Notes: a model not told the origin generated them from the sequence alone. DNA of 64,000 nucleotides from Nissolia schottii (GCA_003254905.1 QANU01002159.1:112833-176832), one strand, 5' to 3'. Counted from the first letter of the stretch, positions 34,142 to 48,194 are shown. A program made the numbers and translations.

Positions 34142-34239
34142 TCAGGGCATTCACCTGAGAAAATAAAAACATTACTACTAAATCAAAATGGTTGGTGATA
34201 TTATATTGGTTGTATTTAATATGCACTGTCCACATAAAA

Positions 34240-34815
34240 ATGGTTAAAATTCTCTTTCGATCTCATAATTATACCCAAAATATTTCTTTGGTCTCATACT
34301 TTTTTCATTCAACTTGGTCTCATATTTATTAAACATTAGTTAGTTTGATCCTCTGTTAGTCTTGTAATTACCCTACTAACGGACGATGCTAACATAGAAA
34401 TTAGCAAGAGTAACAAATGACCAAATTAATTGATTTTTAATAAATACGTTTACAAAATAAAAAATGGAAAAATTAAAATAAATAAATAAGGAAAAAATTA
34501 ATAAAGAATAAAAATATAAAAATAATTAAAAAATGAAAAATAAATAAAAAAAGGAAAAAATAAATAAAGAATAAAAAATCAAAAAGAAAACAAAGAAAAT
34601 TCAATTTGGTTGCATACTTTTAAAAAATGTTCAATTTAGTCTCTTATTTATTAAACGTCAATTAGTTCAATTCTCTGTTAGTTCCATTAATTTTCACATC
34701 AACATTGTCTATTAGTGAGATAATTGCAAGACTAATGAAGGGTTAAACTAACTAATTTTTAATAAATGAGACTAAATTAAACAAAAAAGTACAAAATTAA
34801 AATGATTTTTCCCCA
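34240..34815. repeat. Two related foldback copies (GGTCTCATATTTATTAAAC type)
   Basis: Two segments share GTCTCATATTTATTAAAC / GTCTCTTATTTATTAAAC followed by CTCTGTTAGT. Each is mirrored downstream by an inverted version ending in TTTTTAATAAAT. An A-rich spacer (34450-34600) of AAATAAAG-like units separates them. They look like two copies of one MITE family or a nested pair. Confidence 0.5.
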
Positions 34816-34900
34816 AAATTTGAACATGTGACCATAGAGCTAAAAGCATGCCGTTTAGCCACCAAACCACAATATTACTTTGTTATATAATACATTTGAT

Positions 34901-34966
<66 letters not shown>

Positions 34967-34982
34967 TACATACATACATACG
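34901..34982. repeat. Compound (TA)n (CA)n (CATA)n microsatellite
   Basis: A long TA run passes directly into CACACA and then CATACATACATA. Confidence 0.95.
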
Positions 34983-37900
34983 TGAACTGTTATATTATGA
35001 CATTCTAATAATAATAATAAATATTTTTATACTAAAAGTGCGTTAAACTACTAATTATTTTTTGTCATTTCATTTTATTTATTTGAATTTTAGTGTATTT
35101 TAATATATTTATTTAATTAAATCCAGTTCAGTAAGTGATCTAGTGACTCACTGGCTAAACCAATGATCCAACGAAACAATGAGGTGGTCGGATCGAGTCT
35201 ATAACCAAGTTTAATATCTATGGTTTTGAAAAAAAAAATGCACTGTTAAATTGTGCAAATGTTTGTGACCAATTGAAAAACTCTGTCATTAAACGTTCCT
35301 TTATGACAAGTGGTATTTTTGATAAAATTAATTACTTTTGTACAAGTGACTTGAGAAATAATTTCTATTTTAAGAGGGTCTTGGTTATTTAACTAACGGT
35401 TCTAGGTTTGAACACTAAAAATAAAAGCAATCATCATTGAGAGGTTTTTAGTCCAGTTAAGAGGACTTACTTAAGTATAGTCAAATTAGTCAAATTTCTA
35501 ATAATAGAGAACACATTATAGTAATTCAATTGAAACCAAAAATAAATTTTCACTTTACCATTTGTAAAAGAAATAAACTAGAAAAATGGATAAAATTATG
35601 TTGGCTCATGCGTCCTTAAAATTTGCCGGCTATTGAAACAATTTGGATTGGAAATCTAAACATGAAATTTAGAAAATGGATAGAACTTGGAAACGGACAA
35701 ACCCTTGGAGTTAAATTAGGAGCCATTACCTCAAAATGAAACAGAAAGATGCTTAAAATGTGTATTAGTCACTGCAACGACTATTTAACCCATAATTCCT
35801 GTTAAGAAACACAAGCAAAAAATGCAAATCATCAATCTATTTTTTTCATGTACATCAATGACAATGAAGTTTATGAGTTCATGTAAACTAATCAAATCCA
35901 TCACCACTAAGCCAATCCCAGTGACTTAATCATCAATTTAATTTGCGTCAATTAGAATTGGCATGCCCATTATTAATTAAATATATATTGCACTGTAATC
36001 TCCATTCTCTTCACCATTGTGAAGGTTAAGAGTTAAACTTTTACGCTACTCCATCCTTATCATTATTTTATAAGGCTCTAGCACCATTCATGATAAACTA
36101 GACAATATTTATCACTCATATATAGCACAATAAATTCAAATAAGATGGCCTTTGTTTTCTTGTGAACTGCAGTAACCATGATTATCTTAGCCACTATATC
36201 AAGTTGTTAAGCACTTCGATAGTGATACGTATGCCGCCCCGCCCCAAACCTTAAATAATACCCAATTTTTTACTATATGCCTTTCCGTGCTTTTCTCCCA
36301 AAGGATTAGATATCTTATTCTTAAGTCACATAATTAATTAATCTTACCTTTTTTTTTAATTTCTTTTTTATGTGCAGACCAATGGATTCCAAGTCCTGTT
36401 TTGGAATCACTTGTAGCAGAACGGATAGAACATTCCAATGCATAGTTAAATCATTGAACGCAGTTGAATTTATTATACCTAACATATAAAACATAATCCC
36501 GTGAAGGGAGCATAATAAGGCTTTTTGCGTAGTTCTATGCATACTTTTCCCCTTTTCAGCAATGATTGGAGATATTTTAATTTCAACTTTAGGAATGGCT
36601 GAGTTTAATTGCAATCAAAATAATCAGAGAGCCAAATTTTTATTTATTTATTTTTTTCAAACGTTTAAGTTGTCCTCACGCTTTAGATCCAGCTATACGA
36701 TAAGCAACAATTTGTTTGTTTTAGGTACTTATCAAACAGTTGTATAGGTGAATGACCTTCAAAGCCTTTATGAATGTTTACTGTTTTCAGTCCAAATTAT
36801 TTGTCAAGCTGAGCTCTGATTGATTTTGAGACATTTATGATATGTAATTATTATGGAGTTTCTCTGTTGAACCATTTTCCATCAGTAGATCTCGTGCATA
36901 TTTTTCTTTGAATAGTGATATTTTGTAAATATTTATTTAGTGTGTCTAATGGTGAAACCACCTAGGGGAGCGAGGCAGTTCCCCCCCCCCCCCCCAAAAA
37001 ATTTAGACCATCCAATCAAATGTATTTGGCCTAAGCATCCGATAAGCATTGCCCTTGTCATAATTGATCAATATGTTTGTTCCCCCTAAATTTTGGGTCA
37101 CCTTTCGTCTTTTATTAACATTGAGACTTGCATATCAAATAAAGGGTGAAGAGTCCAGTGGACTAAGGTTATAAATGATAATGTTATCAATCATGATTTT
37201 TTTAATTCTATACTTATCAATGTGAAATTTTCAATATTTACACGCAGAGTCTTTAGTGTCAATGGATGTCATCTAAATAACAAAATCTCTTACTACAACA
37301 AATATATTCTAAAGTCACACTTATCTTGACTACTCTTAAAAACTGTATCTTGTAACTATCAAATGTTACATTTTTTAGGGGTGAACTTTGAATTAACATT
37401 TTGGCCACACACATAAGACAACACCCAAAATGTGTATCTAAATAATTAAAAAGCACATTTAATAAGTGTGCTCTATTTAAAATACAAAGGACACACTTAC
37501 CTTACTAATTGATTACAATTATTAAGTGTAGCTAATATTTATAGTTTAAGACACACTTTAAAAGGGTGTCCATAGTATATACAATTATTATGGGTGACTA
37601 AGAACTTGTTTGGATACACAAATTAACATAAACTTATCACAAAATACATTTTTAAAAAATAACTTATGAATAAGTTATTTTTTATCATATGCATTTTTCA
37701 AATCAATGATACCTATATGTGAATCTCTATGATCCCTTCGATATCTTTCCATCAATTTTAGCAAGAAAAAAGTTGCTTTAATGATAGACCTCGCGACAAA
37801 AATAATACATTTAATAAGGTAATATGAAAACTAATTTGGTTGAAATTAATTATTAACACACATTATTCAATTATGATGAGTTTAGGGTTTTGGAGTGTCC

Positions 37901-38879
37901 TAATATACTTATAAATGTGAAATGTTTTTAAATTTTCAATGTTTTTAATACATTAAAAACTTAAAATTTTTACTTTTTCAATAAAAATACTTTTTTTTTA
38001 CAACGAGTACTCTATAAAATCACAGGCTAACATACCATTTACTTATTTTGCATATTAGTTTGTTTAAGGGTATGTTTGTGAGTAGAGTTTATGAGGGAAT
38101 CTTTCATTTTCTTTCTAAACCCAACTCTCAAACACACCTAAAGGGATGACAAGAACACAAGAAAGAATAGAAAGACTGGGGAAGTGTAAATTGATTATCA
38201 TTTTAGAGTTAATTTTGATTCTTTGCCATCATGAAGGTTACTTTACTCATTAAACCAAAGAATGAAGGATAGTGTTCTTGTAGCTGACATTATTAACTAT
38301 TCCAAGGAAGATGATCGCTGGCTCAAATTTGAAAAAAACTGCTTAAAGAAAGGTGATTTATTTTTAGTCATTATTATTTGACTCTGGTTCTACAAAAGTG
38401 TTGTTGTAGCTATGATTAGCAGACAATTAAGATGCTAAGAGAGAGAAGGTGTGTGTATGGTGTGGTAGGGTCTATAGGGTGGGTCGGTGGGGTGGCTGGT
38501 TCCCTGGGGTAAGACAACAGACCCCATGCCAGATGCCACTTCTCACTCAACTAGTTCTAGTCAAGTAGCAACAAACTGCTACTATACAACTACAATTCTA
38601 TTTAGTAACAAAATTTGTTTAGTAAATATTAGTTATTAAAATTACAGTGATGCTACTTATACACTAAAAAAAGATGTATATCAATCGTAGATTAATATTA
38701 TAGATGTGTGAATAAATATTTTACATATAAATGAATAAAATTTATAAAACTGATGAATAAACATTTTTTATATATAAAAGTAAAATAAAATGTGATCTGT
38801 CGTGAATTAAATGTCAAAAAATAATTGCCGCACTCTTCCTTGCAACCCCAATTACACTTTAAAACACGTGTATCCACGC

Positions 38880-39430
38880 TCTCTCATAAACAAACATTAT
38901 AAAACAAATGAATAAACATTAAAAAATAATTAAAGAAACATTATCAAACACAAAAAATAAAATAAGATTCACACCAACTAAATAACGAAGAATGAATGTT
39001 ACACACTCTTTTACTTTCCACACACTCTCTCGTAAACCAACATTATACCACAAATAAACAAGCATTACAACACTAAAAAATAAATGTTACAAAACTCATA
39101 AACAAATATGACATCGACACATAAACAAACATTACGCCGTACAAAAGTGAAGAAGTAAGCAAACATTACTTTACTCATAAACAAACATTATACCACACAT
39201 AAATAAACATTTCACCACACTGGAATATTACACTACAAAGAAACAAACATTACAATACTTAAAAATAAACATTACACTCGTAAACAAACATTACAATACA
39301 CATAAACAAATGTTACACAAATTGAATAAATAAACAAATATTACATCACTCAAACAAATATTATAACACACATAAAAAACTTTACAACACACCAAAACAT
39401 TACAAAACATAAAAAAAACAACATAAATCA
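38880..39430 (+). repeat. Degenerate ATAAACAAACATTACAC tandem array
   Basis: More than fifteen variants of ATAAACAAACATTACACCAC occur in about 550 bp, with a period of roughly 25-40 bp. Low-complexity open frames on the minus strand come from the adjacent A/G-rich stretch. The array is bounded by AGTGATGCTACTTATACAC near 38645 and a partly inverted motif near 39700, so it may be the core of one element. Confidence 0.7.
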
Positions 39431-40402
39431 GAGAAGAATGTCTTCGTTCATGCTCTCCATAACGTTTTAAGAAGGAAAAAAAAGGAAAGTAAATATGCAA
39501 GAAACAGAAAAAAAAAAAAACAAGAAAAATGAAATGGAGAAGAAGAAAAAGAGAAAAATAAAAAATATACAGAGTTTGGAGATGAAAAAAAAATGAAGGG
39601 AAAGTAGGGAAGAAAAGGAAAATAACAAAGAGGCGAACAGAAAAGGTATGCGTGAGTGAGAGAGAAAGGGGAAGGAAGAGGAGAAAATCAATGTTTGATA
39701 TCGGTATACAATTGGTGCACGCTTTTTTGTTGTACATATAATATCTTTGCTAAAATAACGTGATATATTTAGTGAGTTTTAGATCAATAACTAAATTATA
39801 AAGTGACATGTTGTGATTTTAGTTGATACTGATTATGAGTATAAAAGAGTTTTACCTTCTGATATGTCATTTAATCATATATTGATTTTATGAGAAATTT
39901 TTTAGATAATGAATGTGAAGTCAATTTTACTACTGCTAAAAATTTGCAAATAGATTTTTTTTTTCCAAATTCATATTAAATATTTTAAAACTTATATTCT
40001 AAATATATAAAAATTGATTCTTTTAGTCAATAATGTAATTTTTCTGTAAAAAAAAACTGAAACAAATGCACTCTGTATACAACTCTTTTACGCTTAGATA
40101 ATGCATAACAAATAGACTTTATTTTATCTATCTATTATTCATGATTTCTTTCAAAGTGATAATATTTTCTGACTAATTAAGTTAAATGTGCCTTTCAGAA
40201 GAAGAAAAAAAATGCGCTTTTCATTTTCTCACCTATATATTTGACCAATTCTTTTTTAATATTGAAAAGTATAGAGATTATACTACACGCCAGCTGCAAT
40301 GCTGATCCGCAAATATCTGATTTTGCTTTTATATAATTTCTTTAAGGAGTGTCACTCTCTGATCTAATTTATATGCACTTTATTAGATGAGATCAGAAAT
40401 TT

Positions 40403-40405
<3 letters not shown>

Positions 40406-40441
<36 letters not shown>
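40406..40441. repeat. (TA)n microsatellite
   Basis: About 18 TA units in a row. Confidence 0.95.
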
Positions 40442-40446
<5 letters not shown>

Positions 40447-41693
40447 AGCGATTAATTATTACCAAAGTCTTTGTTCTTTATGAGTAATAAAAGTTATATT
40501 TTCTCTCATCCCCTGCCTCCTTGTAGCATATTATAATTTCATTTTTTTTGGAAAATGAATAAAAGCGAAAACAGATGACCTTTTTCTGATAAATTTTAAA
40601 AAAATGATCACATGTTTTTCTGAAAATGTTAAAAAATAAAAAGTTGACATGTTTATTAGTTAATTAACGAGACACATAGTTTCAACATCAGCAGATTTAT
40701 TATTAATTATTGTTGAGTTTTCAGGTAGTAAAAATTACCATAAAAAGACAAAATTAATCTGATCATGCTAGTGTTATTTTTCTCAGCACCTATGTATTGT
40801 TGATTGTTTTAATGTCAGTTATCACTGCAGTGCAGAGTGAGAGGAAGAAATAAAAAATCACTAAACAAATAGTGGGAAATTTTTTTACGGGATAAGTATC
40901 ATGTTAAATATACTTCTCATGCCACATCATGAATGATTAGGAGGCTAAACAATATACATGATATAACATTTTAAGACCATACAAAATTTTTTCTACTAAC
41001 TCGACTAAAGGCTTATCTTGTAGGTGGATCCAAGTAGTAAATATAGAATAATCTAATTGCCTGACATCTTATTGAATCTTTTTGCGGTTTTAGCCCCCTT
41101 CTCCTACTAACTAGTGGTGTATGAAATTATAGAAAGAAAAAGAAAAAGAAAAAGAAAAGACTAAGTGAAATAGTGAAAGATACAACATTAGGAGTAAATA
41201 AAAAAAAAATTAGGAGAATAAAATAAAGAAAAACCATTGACATGGTGAAAAATGACAATTTAACTTGCATACTTTTAATTGAACAACTTCTTACTAACTT
41301 AGAGGTGATTTTGTGGGAATTTAGGACAGATTTTTCCAAAAAAATGCATATTAATAGCATTACCAATGCAAGAACACTCCAGAATCTAGCGATAGATTGG
41401 CACTCCGCAAGGACCAATGCAAGAACATATCTTTATGGTTTAGTTTTGCCGCTTTGGCTTAGTGGTGCCAAAAGTTGGTGTTATCACCTCCGCAAATCGT
41501 GGCCACCGCCGCGCTACACAAGTGCTTTAATTCAGATTACTTAAATTGCCTCCAAACATTTTGGTAGAATTTTTAAAGAAGATTCAAGTATTAAACCATG
41601 CTAACAACTTTTCTAATGAAATCTTTAACTGATTTCATGAACTATTAAGTCTCGTATTCCCTAAATTTATAGGTCTAGATAGTATTTATAAGA

Positions 41694-41899
41694 GCAAAAA
41701 TGTTACATGTACACCCAATTTCATACACTCATACATGCACAAAACGAGTGTACAAACATTACATACTTGTAAATGATACTCTCAACTATACTTAATTAAG
41801 TGCACAAACATTACATAAGTTAAAACACAAACTTTATGTATATAAATACGAGGTGTATGTATGATGTATGGTTTTTGGTATGCGTGTAGCAGAACTCGT
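41694..41899. mobile_element. MITE-like element with ACACTCATACAT ends
   Basis: AATGTTACATGTACACCC and CATACACTCATACATGCAC at the left are mirrored at the right by GGTGTATGTATGATGTATGG and GGTATGCGTGTAGCAG. About 200 bp lie between the outer ends and include more AACATTACAT words. Inverted ends are imperfect and no target duplication was fixed. Confidence 0.45.
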
Positions 41900-42339
41900 T
41901 TATATAACTTTTTTTCACAAGCGTGATTTAATTTTAAGATAGTATCCCGGTCCACGTATTCAATCCTATAAACTTGTGCAATCTAAGGGAAACGAGTTAT
42001 ATTAAGTCCGGCAACCTCGTTAGTGTAAAAAAAAATGGTGGTGGGTGAAAAATTAGAGAAATATTTTAGTTAAAGAATGAAGATGAGGGTACAAAATTTA
42101 TGATTCCCTTCATCATAACTCTAAAATATTCTGGAGCATCTGACGGTAGGAAATTGATCAAACACAGTGGTTGGTCACAGCAGTATATTATGTGTGACAA
42201 GAGCCACAATAGTTCATCATTTAAATCCCAGCCAGCCAGGTTGTGTGGTCCTGTACTCTATAACCAGCCAGTCACAGAGTACTAATGGAATTTTTGTTGC
42301 CTCTGCATCTAACCACAGCACCTGAAACAGTGAAACTTT

Positions 42340-42430
42340 GAAAGCTCTCTCTCTTTAAAAGCCTTCTTTTCTATCTTTCTTAGTACTATAGATAGATATA
42401 GAAGGACTTACTTCCTTTTCTTCCTCTCCC
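42340..42430 (+). promoter_or_regulatory. Probable promoter/leader of the DUF4408 gene
   Basis: A CTCTCTCTCTTTAAAAG stretch and a TATA-like CTATAGATAGATATAG near 42388-42403 precede a pyrimidine-rich leader of about 370 nt. The exact start is not determined. No upstream ATG was found that extends the frame. Confidence 0.3.
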
Positions 42431-42784
42431 TTCTTCAACCTCAAGGACCCTCCTCAGTGTGTAACACACAAGTTCTTGCTTCTTCAACCCCTGCTTTTGA
42501 CACCCTCATGGAACTTTCAAAAGTTTCTGATTCAATCTGTGGCATAATTTGACACTCTCTACTACTAGAATTTCCTTCCTCTTCTTACAACTCTTCTTAA
42601 AAAAAACTAGTCTTTTTTGTTCGCTAGTTGATAATATTCCCCCCTCCCCCCACCTCTCCCCTAAAACTTACATTTTCTTGGTCTTATTGTTCTCATTTGC
42701 CAAACAGCTCTTCAAAGAAACATCCTTTCTTTTTCTGGGTTTTCACAAGAGTTGTTGTTAGTGTTCTGCTTCTGTCTGTCAACG

Positions 42785-43678
42785 ATGGATCTTTTTCAAA
42801 ACCCATCTTCTTCTCTGAAGTCAAACAGATTCCAAACAACTATGTGGGCTGCAAGGCTTGTGCTCATGTCCATGGGGGTTATGTCCACTCTTGTTTTGTT
42901 GAAAGTGGCAGTAATCCCATACACATTCCACCTTCTCCTCTCAACCCTCCCTCGCCTCTGGGCCTCAGCTAGAAGCTGGCTCACACTTCCATTCGTTTAC
43001 ATCATCGTCAACTTCATCATCATCACCATTGCAGCCTCCTCCAACTTCCACCAAAAAACCATACCCTTTTCTGATCCAAAGAAAACCACAGCTTCAATCA
43101 CAACCGAGCCAGAGAACCAAACCAATGACCCCACCAAGGAGGAAGAGGATGAAGAAGAAAAAGAGGTTGTACAAGAAGAAGAAAAAGTTGAAGATTTTGG
43201 TTTGTCCTTCAACAAAGTTATCACCGACCCATCAAAGGAAAAATGCACCAATGATTATTTCTTGCCAGATCCAGATGAGAAGGGTGGTGATGGTGATGAT
43301 GATGATGACACACTAGAGGCCACATGGAGGGCAATCATGGAGGGTCAAGGGAAAACCATGAAGCCACAGTTGAAGAAGAGTGACACGTGGGGCGGTGGTG
43401 GTGCTGCTGCAAGGATTGCAAAGGCAGAACCTTTTCATAACAGTGGAAGAGAGGGTGGTGGTGGTGATGATGACGACCCTGTGGCTTGGGCTAAGAGGGA
43501 GCTAAGAAAGTCTGAGACTTTCAACGACAGGGCCTCTCTGAGGAGGGAAAAGTCAATGACCCCCGAGGAGTTGAATCTCAGGGCTGAAGCCTTCATCAAG
43601 AACTTCAACAACCAGATGAAGCTGCAGAGGCTTGAATCTTACCAGCGTTTCTTGGAGATGGTCAATCGCGGTGCTTGA
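42785..43678 (+). CDS. DUF4408/DUF761-domain membrane protein
   Basis: A single-exon gene of 297 codons starting at ATG 42785 (MDLFQNPSSS). The N-terminal part has two hydrophobic segments, roughly residues 20-46 and 66-86. The second reads LPFVYIIVNFIIITIAASS, typical of the DUF4408 module. A long acidic, low-complexity middle follows, rich in Glu, Asp and Gly. The C terminus, about residues 262-297, starts ELNLRAEAFIKNFNNQMKLQ and then continues RLESYQRFLEM; this is the DUF761 motif of plant cotton-fibre-type proteins. The biochemical role of the family is not established. A membrane location is inferred from the hydrophobic segments. Family architecture is complete and no damage is seen. 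It stands alone between repeat-rich flanks. Confidence 0.9.
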   Translation: MDLFQNPSSSLKSNRFQTTMWAARLVLMSMGVMSTLVLLKVAVIPYTFHLLLSTLPRLWASARSWLTLPFVYIIVNFIIITIAASSNFHQKTIPFSDPKKTTASITTEPENQTNDPTKEEEDEEEKEVVQEEEKVEDFGLSFNKVITDPSKEKCTNDYFLPDPDEKGGDGDDDDDTLEATWRAIMEGQGKTMKPQLKKSDTWGGGGAAARIAKAEPFHNSGREGGGGDDDDPVAWAKRELRKSETFNDRASLRREKSMTPEELNLRAEAFIKNFNNQMKLQRLESYQRFLEMVNRGA

Positions 43679-46600
43679 TGTTGTCTTAATCTTTCTTTTT
43701 TCACCAGTCACAGTGGGAAAAAACTTCTTAGCAAAATGAGAATCTCTGCAAGTATATTTTAACCATTTGGAGGTATACATAATATTTATATATAAGTAAA
43801 TATTCTAAATCTGTTTGGAGAAATTCTTGTACGGCCATGAAGTGTTACGTTGAATATGCTCTAGATATAAATGAAAAGTATATTCAACACGATACTTTAG
43901 AACCACACAATAATCTCTCACCTTTTTATTTTAGTTTTTAGTTTTAAGTTCTGTATTTAAGTTCCATTCATTACATTGCCAATTGTGTGTATCCTGCAGA
44001 ATTTCACTTTCAGCTAAGTAGATCATCATATAGAACCTATGTGCCTGTTTGATATAAAACTAGCCTTTACCTAACAAGCTAACGTTTTGGAATAATTGGT
44101 TATGGTACATGAGGAGTGAGGACTATTCACCTATACTATACTGAACAGGTAACGGTGGTTGAGTACAGCACTATCTTATGGAATCTTTACCTATTTAGAC
44201 CGAATATGTTAATTGAACTTTATCCTATTTTTTACTAGTTATGATCTCAGAAAGGGTTCTCCTTTAGAGCTTATAGTATACACAAATATGGATTTATGTG
44301 ACTTCAAAAGTGACTGATTCTTTGGTGCATGCCTATGGCATTCTCCAGTCTTGAAGCATTAGGCTTTCAACACCTGGCGGAAAAAATAAATAGTAGTCTC
44401 TACAATTGAATGAATCCAGCTTTGATCATGCTGTTCCACCTAACATAAACTTGATTGAAGTGTAGAAAAAAAAAAGGAATATATAATCTACCCTATGGTA
44501 CATCTAATCTCACACATTTGATTTGTCGGTTTCTCTATGTTGACTCTTTTTCTTCTCCCCCATTGGCAGGACTTGATGTGTACATATTTTTGCTGCTGAG
44601 ACTGTGTGAAGAAGCCAAGACATGTTTCCTTGTCAAGTTTTTTGTGACATAGTGGCCATAAGTTAGCTTCTCCCTAATCTGTTGTTATGCTCTTCCTTTT
44701 GTCTAGATCTTTTTCTCTACATGTTCTACTAGCCATTGAAGTCCAGTGTTTTCCTTTATATTAAATAATGGTTTGTATTATTTGAACCCTAGGCAGCACT
44801 TAGAGGACTATTTAAATGTGCAATTTCTGCAAATTTTATGCAGAGCTACTTTGCCAGCTAATTTAACTTTAAAAAGAGGGTTGAATAGCTACCCTATTTC
44901 TCTCTCATTTTTTTCTTTTAAAAAATAATTATCTAGCGTGTAATTTCTATTCCGCGACAAAAATAATGGAGACAATTGCGCAGTGGAGACATGTCTCCTA
45001 TATTCTTCTGTTTTAAAGATACAAAAAATTAACTTAAAAATGATCCCAAAATAAGATAATTTTAGAAATTTTTTTTGCCTATGTTTCTTTTTCCAAATAT
45101 ATTTTTATCCTTCTCGGCCTCTTTCGTATTAGCAACCAAACACTATCCTTAGAAACCAACATACAAGGAACAGGGAACAACCCTTGACTACTTGCCAATT
45201 GAACAAGATCACCTATGCCTACCAATAAACAAGTAACAAACCATACACATGATAGGAGGTGATATCTGTTAGTGTTCATTGATATACCCAACTCGGAGCA
45301 GCAGCATCTTCTTGTCTTTGCTTATCTGATATTTGAAGGTTTGCATATATAACGCTTTAGGCATTGGGGGCACTACCTATATCTAATTAACATCAGGGAG
45401 TTGACCGAAAACCTGGACCACCTTTGGTGTATTATGGAGTTAAAAAGTTAAAAAGAACTTGTGCTTTTATTATTTTTTTTGGAATATAGGTTTAGGGGGG
45501 GAATGCTATTCGTATAGCACCTTTGTTGTAGACACTAATTCTCCCCTTTTACCTATATCATGTAACCCACACTCATATCACATAATGTAAGTGTGAGTCT
45601 GTGTGAGAGAGAAGATTTGGTGTTAATAATGTTAGTGTATAAATAACACTACTCTTAACGCAATGATCATGGATACATTGAAAGCAACATTAAGATTGAA
45701 TTGTCCCTTCAAGCCTTCAACTGTTCACGGTCAGCATGGGACCTTCAAACTTGTATTATACGTGTGCGTCTTGGCTTAAGCAGATTGGTTATGTGGTCAC
45801 TATCCCAAAAGGAACATTTAGTTTTGGGACTAAATAGACTAAATAGTGAGGTTAAGGTAATAAACTTAGTGAACGCTGAACACACCCGCACATTGATCTT
45901 AATGCAGGACTTGCTGTTGCTTCAAGCCTAATTATGATCACAAAGGCCAAAGGCCAGAAAGCAAGTTGCCGACCCATGACATGCCAGTGAAAATTGAAAC
46001 AAAAGAGCCCCATGGTTGGTTCTTGTTGTGTCAAAGACCTCGAGTGGTTTGAAAGTACAGAACCTCATGAAGAAGTAGGACCTTTGTACAGCTTTGAAAT
46101 TCAAGTGGAACAGCTAGTTAATCATTTTTTATCTATAAGAAACCACACACACGGGGGCCCCTCCGTCTCCTGCACAATACCTTTAACTTCAATTAGAAAA
46201 GTTCAGGTTTGATATGAGTATTCATCTTCTCTTTCTATTCTTACTTTTTCTTTCCGCTCTTGTTTTTGAATTCTGCTATCCTGAAGATATTTATGCCTGA
46301 TTTTTATTTTGTCTAAATCACTGCTGGGCCCAGCTTACATTTTAAACTACTGTTTTGGGTTTGCCTACTGATATCCCCATGTTAGTTTGCTAAAATACGT
46401 CATCTTAATTTTCCAATTATTCGAACCCAAAACCTTAGTTACAGCTATGTATAATTTTTTTTAAGGTTAACACAGCTATGTATAATTTAATAGCTAGTTT
46501 TTATTGTGACTAGAAACTTTAATTATTAATGCGAAGGCAATTAGCAAGTTGGGAGCATGCATTGACGCGAGTCGTCTACATAATAGATGGTTATGGTAAT

Positions 46601-48190
46601 AATTATTTCTAAAAATTAAGATGAATGTGCTAGCAAGCAGACCTAAGAATATGACCCCAAATGTTGGCCATTTACGAAGAGTCCTTTTCTTAAAAACCAC
46701 TAATCTAAATAACCCAATAAATGCTTGTACACGTTGTTATGGCACTATTATTTACTAAGCTGTGGACCTGAAGCTATGGAGTAGGGAACCAGACAGTACA
46801 TGGAAGATAACACTAAGTGCTTCCTTTAACAAGAAGCTATTCATGCTGTAATAAGCATTAAGCATTTCTTCAGGATGCAGACTACAGAATTGGCCCTGAA
46901 GAATTCTCTGTTATAACCTCTAATGGCTGTAACAAAATAGTTAATAGTCCTCCTCTCTTTTTCATGCCAACAAATGGTAAATTGATAAATACTTAAATAG
47001 AAAGCAGAGAAGGAAACCTTCCTTACAAAAGCCATTTTCTGTATCCGTATGGATGTTAACTCCCCGTGTTTCTGAGAAGAAACATATCTATTTAAAAGTT
47101 GTAACCAATTGTATGATCAAGTTGCCCTTAGCATTTTCTTCAAAAAATCATGTGCAATAATAATAGTTTTCCGTATATAAAGGGAATTGTTTCGTTGCTA
47201 TATCTTCTAAAAGGGAAAAAACAAGTTTTATGAGGCTTTATCCTAAATCTAAGAGAATATTTGAGTTCTTTCTTACCAATAACCAAAAAATTTAAGCTAT
47301 TAACATTAGTCTAATGAAAAGAGGTTTTAGTAGTGTGCATGAGGTCTTAGGTTTGAATCTCACGTAGATCAATGAAATTTCCGAAGCAACAAAAAAATAA
47401 GTAACTAAAAAATCTATCATACCAGAAACCAAATGGCATACACTTTAAATACTTGTACCGGTTCGATTTTAATTAGAAACTCCTTAGCAGCAATATCTTT
47501 CATACATTTTCTTGGTGTTTTCGAATGGGTTAGGGATTCAAAAATGTGACTTTTTTTCAAAAATAATCACTTAGCAAACAATGCTTCTGCATTGCTACTA
47601 ATGGAAGTGGGCCAGAGTCCATTGTCCTATTAAAATACAATACTGGAACAACCCCTTAATGTAAGCCTAGAAAAAGGTTCAAGGCCCAACCTATATCTGT
47701 TTGGTTTAGAATGTCAAAGAGGATGTGCCTAATAAATAACATAGGCCTGGGAATTCATTTCTGACATTTCTAAGGCTGCAGAAGCCCCCCAATATCCCCC
47801 TCCCTGGGCCCAAATGAAAGGCTATTGAATCGAAAGAGTTAAGCTAACAAGTGCTCTAAATATGAATTGTTACCTAAAAAAAACCCAAATTAAATCAGCA
47901 ATGTGAGCATGACCAAACTGAATGTAAGGAATAGAAAGTTCATTAACCCAAGACAGAAATATTTATGAAGTCAAATTGAAAGCGATTTATTTAGCACAGA
48001 CAAATTCGGATATAAGTACATATAGTATGGTCGATTGGCGAGCAACCAACCACAGCAGACACAAGAACGAAGCTCAAATTCAAATACACCAACAAACTAA
48101 CTGAGCAATTAACAGAAATCACAACCTTATTATGCACAAAGGAATAGGTCAACAGGTGAAAAATGTCTAGGGGGAGCAGAGCAAGCTCAA
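43679..48190. other. Intergenic DNA between two genes
   Basis: Here lie the 3' flank of the DUF4408 gene and then about 4 kb without a supportable gene. Frames near 45.7 and 46.0 kb are short and show no family resemblance. A weak inverted-repeat element may lie at 45495-45660. Near 47340, GGTTTGAATCTC resembles a tRNA B-box but has no tRNA around it. Confidence 0.5.
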
Positions 48191-48194
48191 CGCA

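Larger units (their letters stand above)
31306..42300. other. Gene-poor repeat-rich intergenic DNA
   Basis: Eleven kilobases with no supportable gene. It contains TA microsatellites, a C-run (36980-36996), foldback elements near 33.9 and 34.2-34.8 kb, an AAACATTAC array near 39 kb and a MITE-like element near 41.7 kb. These are listed separately. Remaining frames are short and AT-driven. Confidence 0.6.

Noticed and set aside
37280..37600. Possible CACTA-like element with ACACACTT words
   Set aside because: TTACTACAACAAATA near 37290 resembles a CACTA start, but no matching right end or 3-bp duplication was found.
39291..39737. 148-codon minus-strand frame rich in Phe and Leu
   Set aside because: It mirrors an A/G-rich tract and a tandem repeat; the hydrophobic composition comes from poly-T codons.
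41448..41480. tRNA-like A-box TGGCTTAGTGGT
   Set aside because: No B-box, no acceptor stem and no cloverleaf can be drawn downstream.
43029..43316. Lys/Met-rich frame overlapping the DUF4408 gene
   Set aside because: It is a shadow of the acidic low-complexity part of the real gene in another frame.
47335..47360. tRNA or SINE B-box-like GGTTTGAATCTC
   Set aside because: No A-box at the right distance and no target duplication, so a SINE or tRNA cannot be supported.
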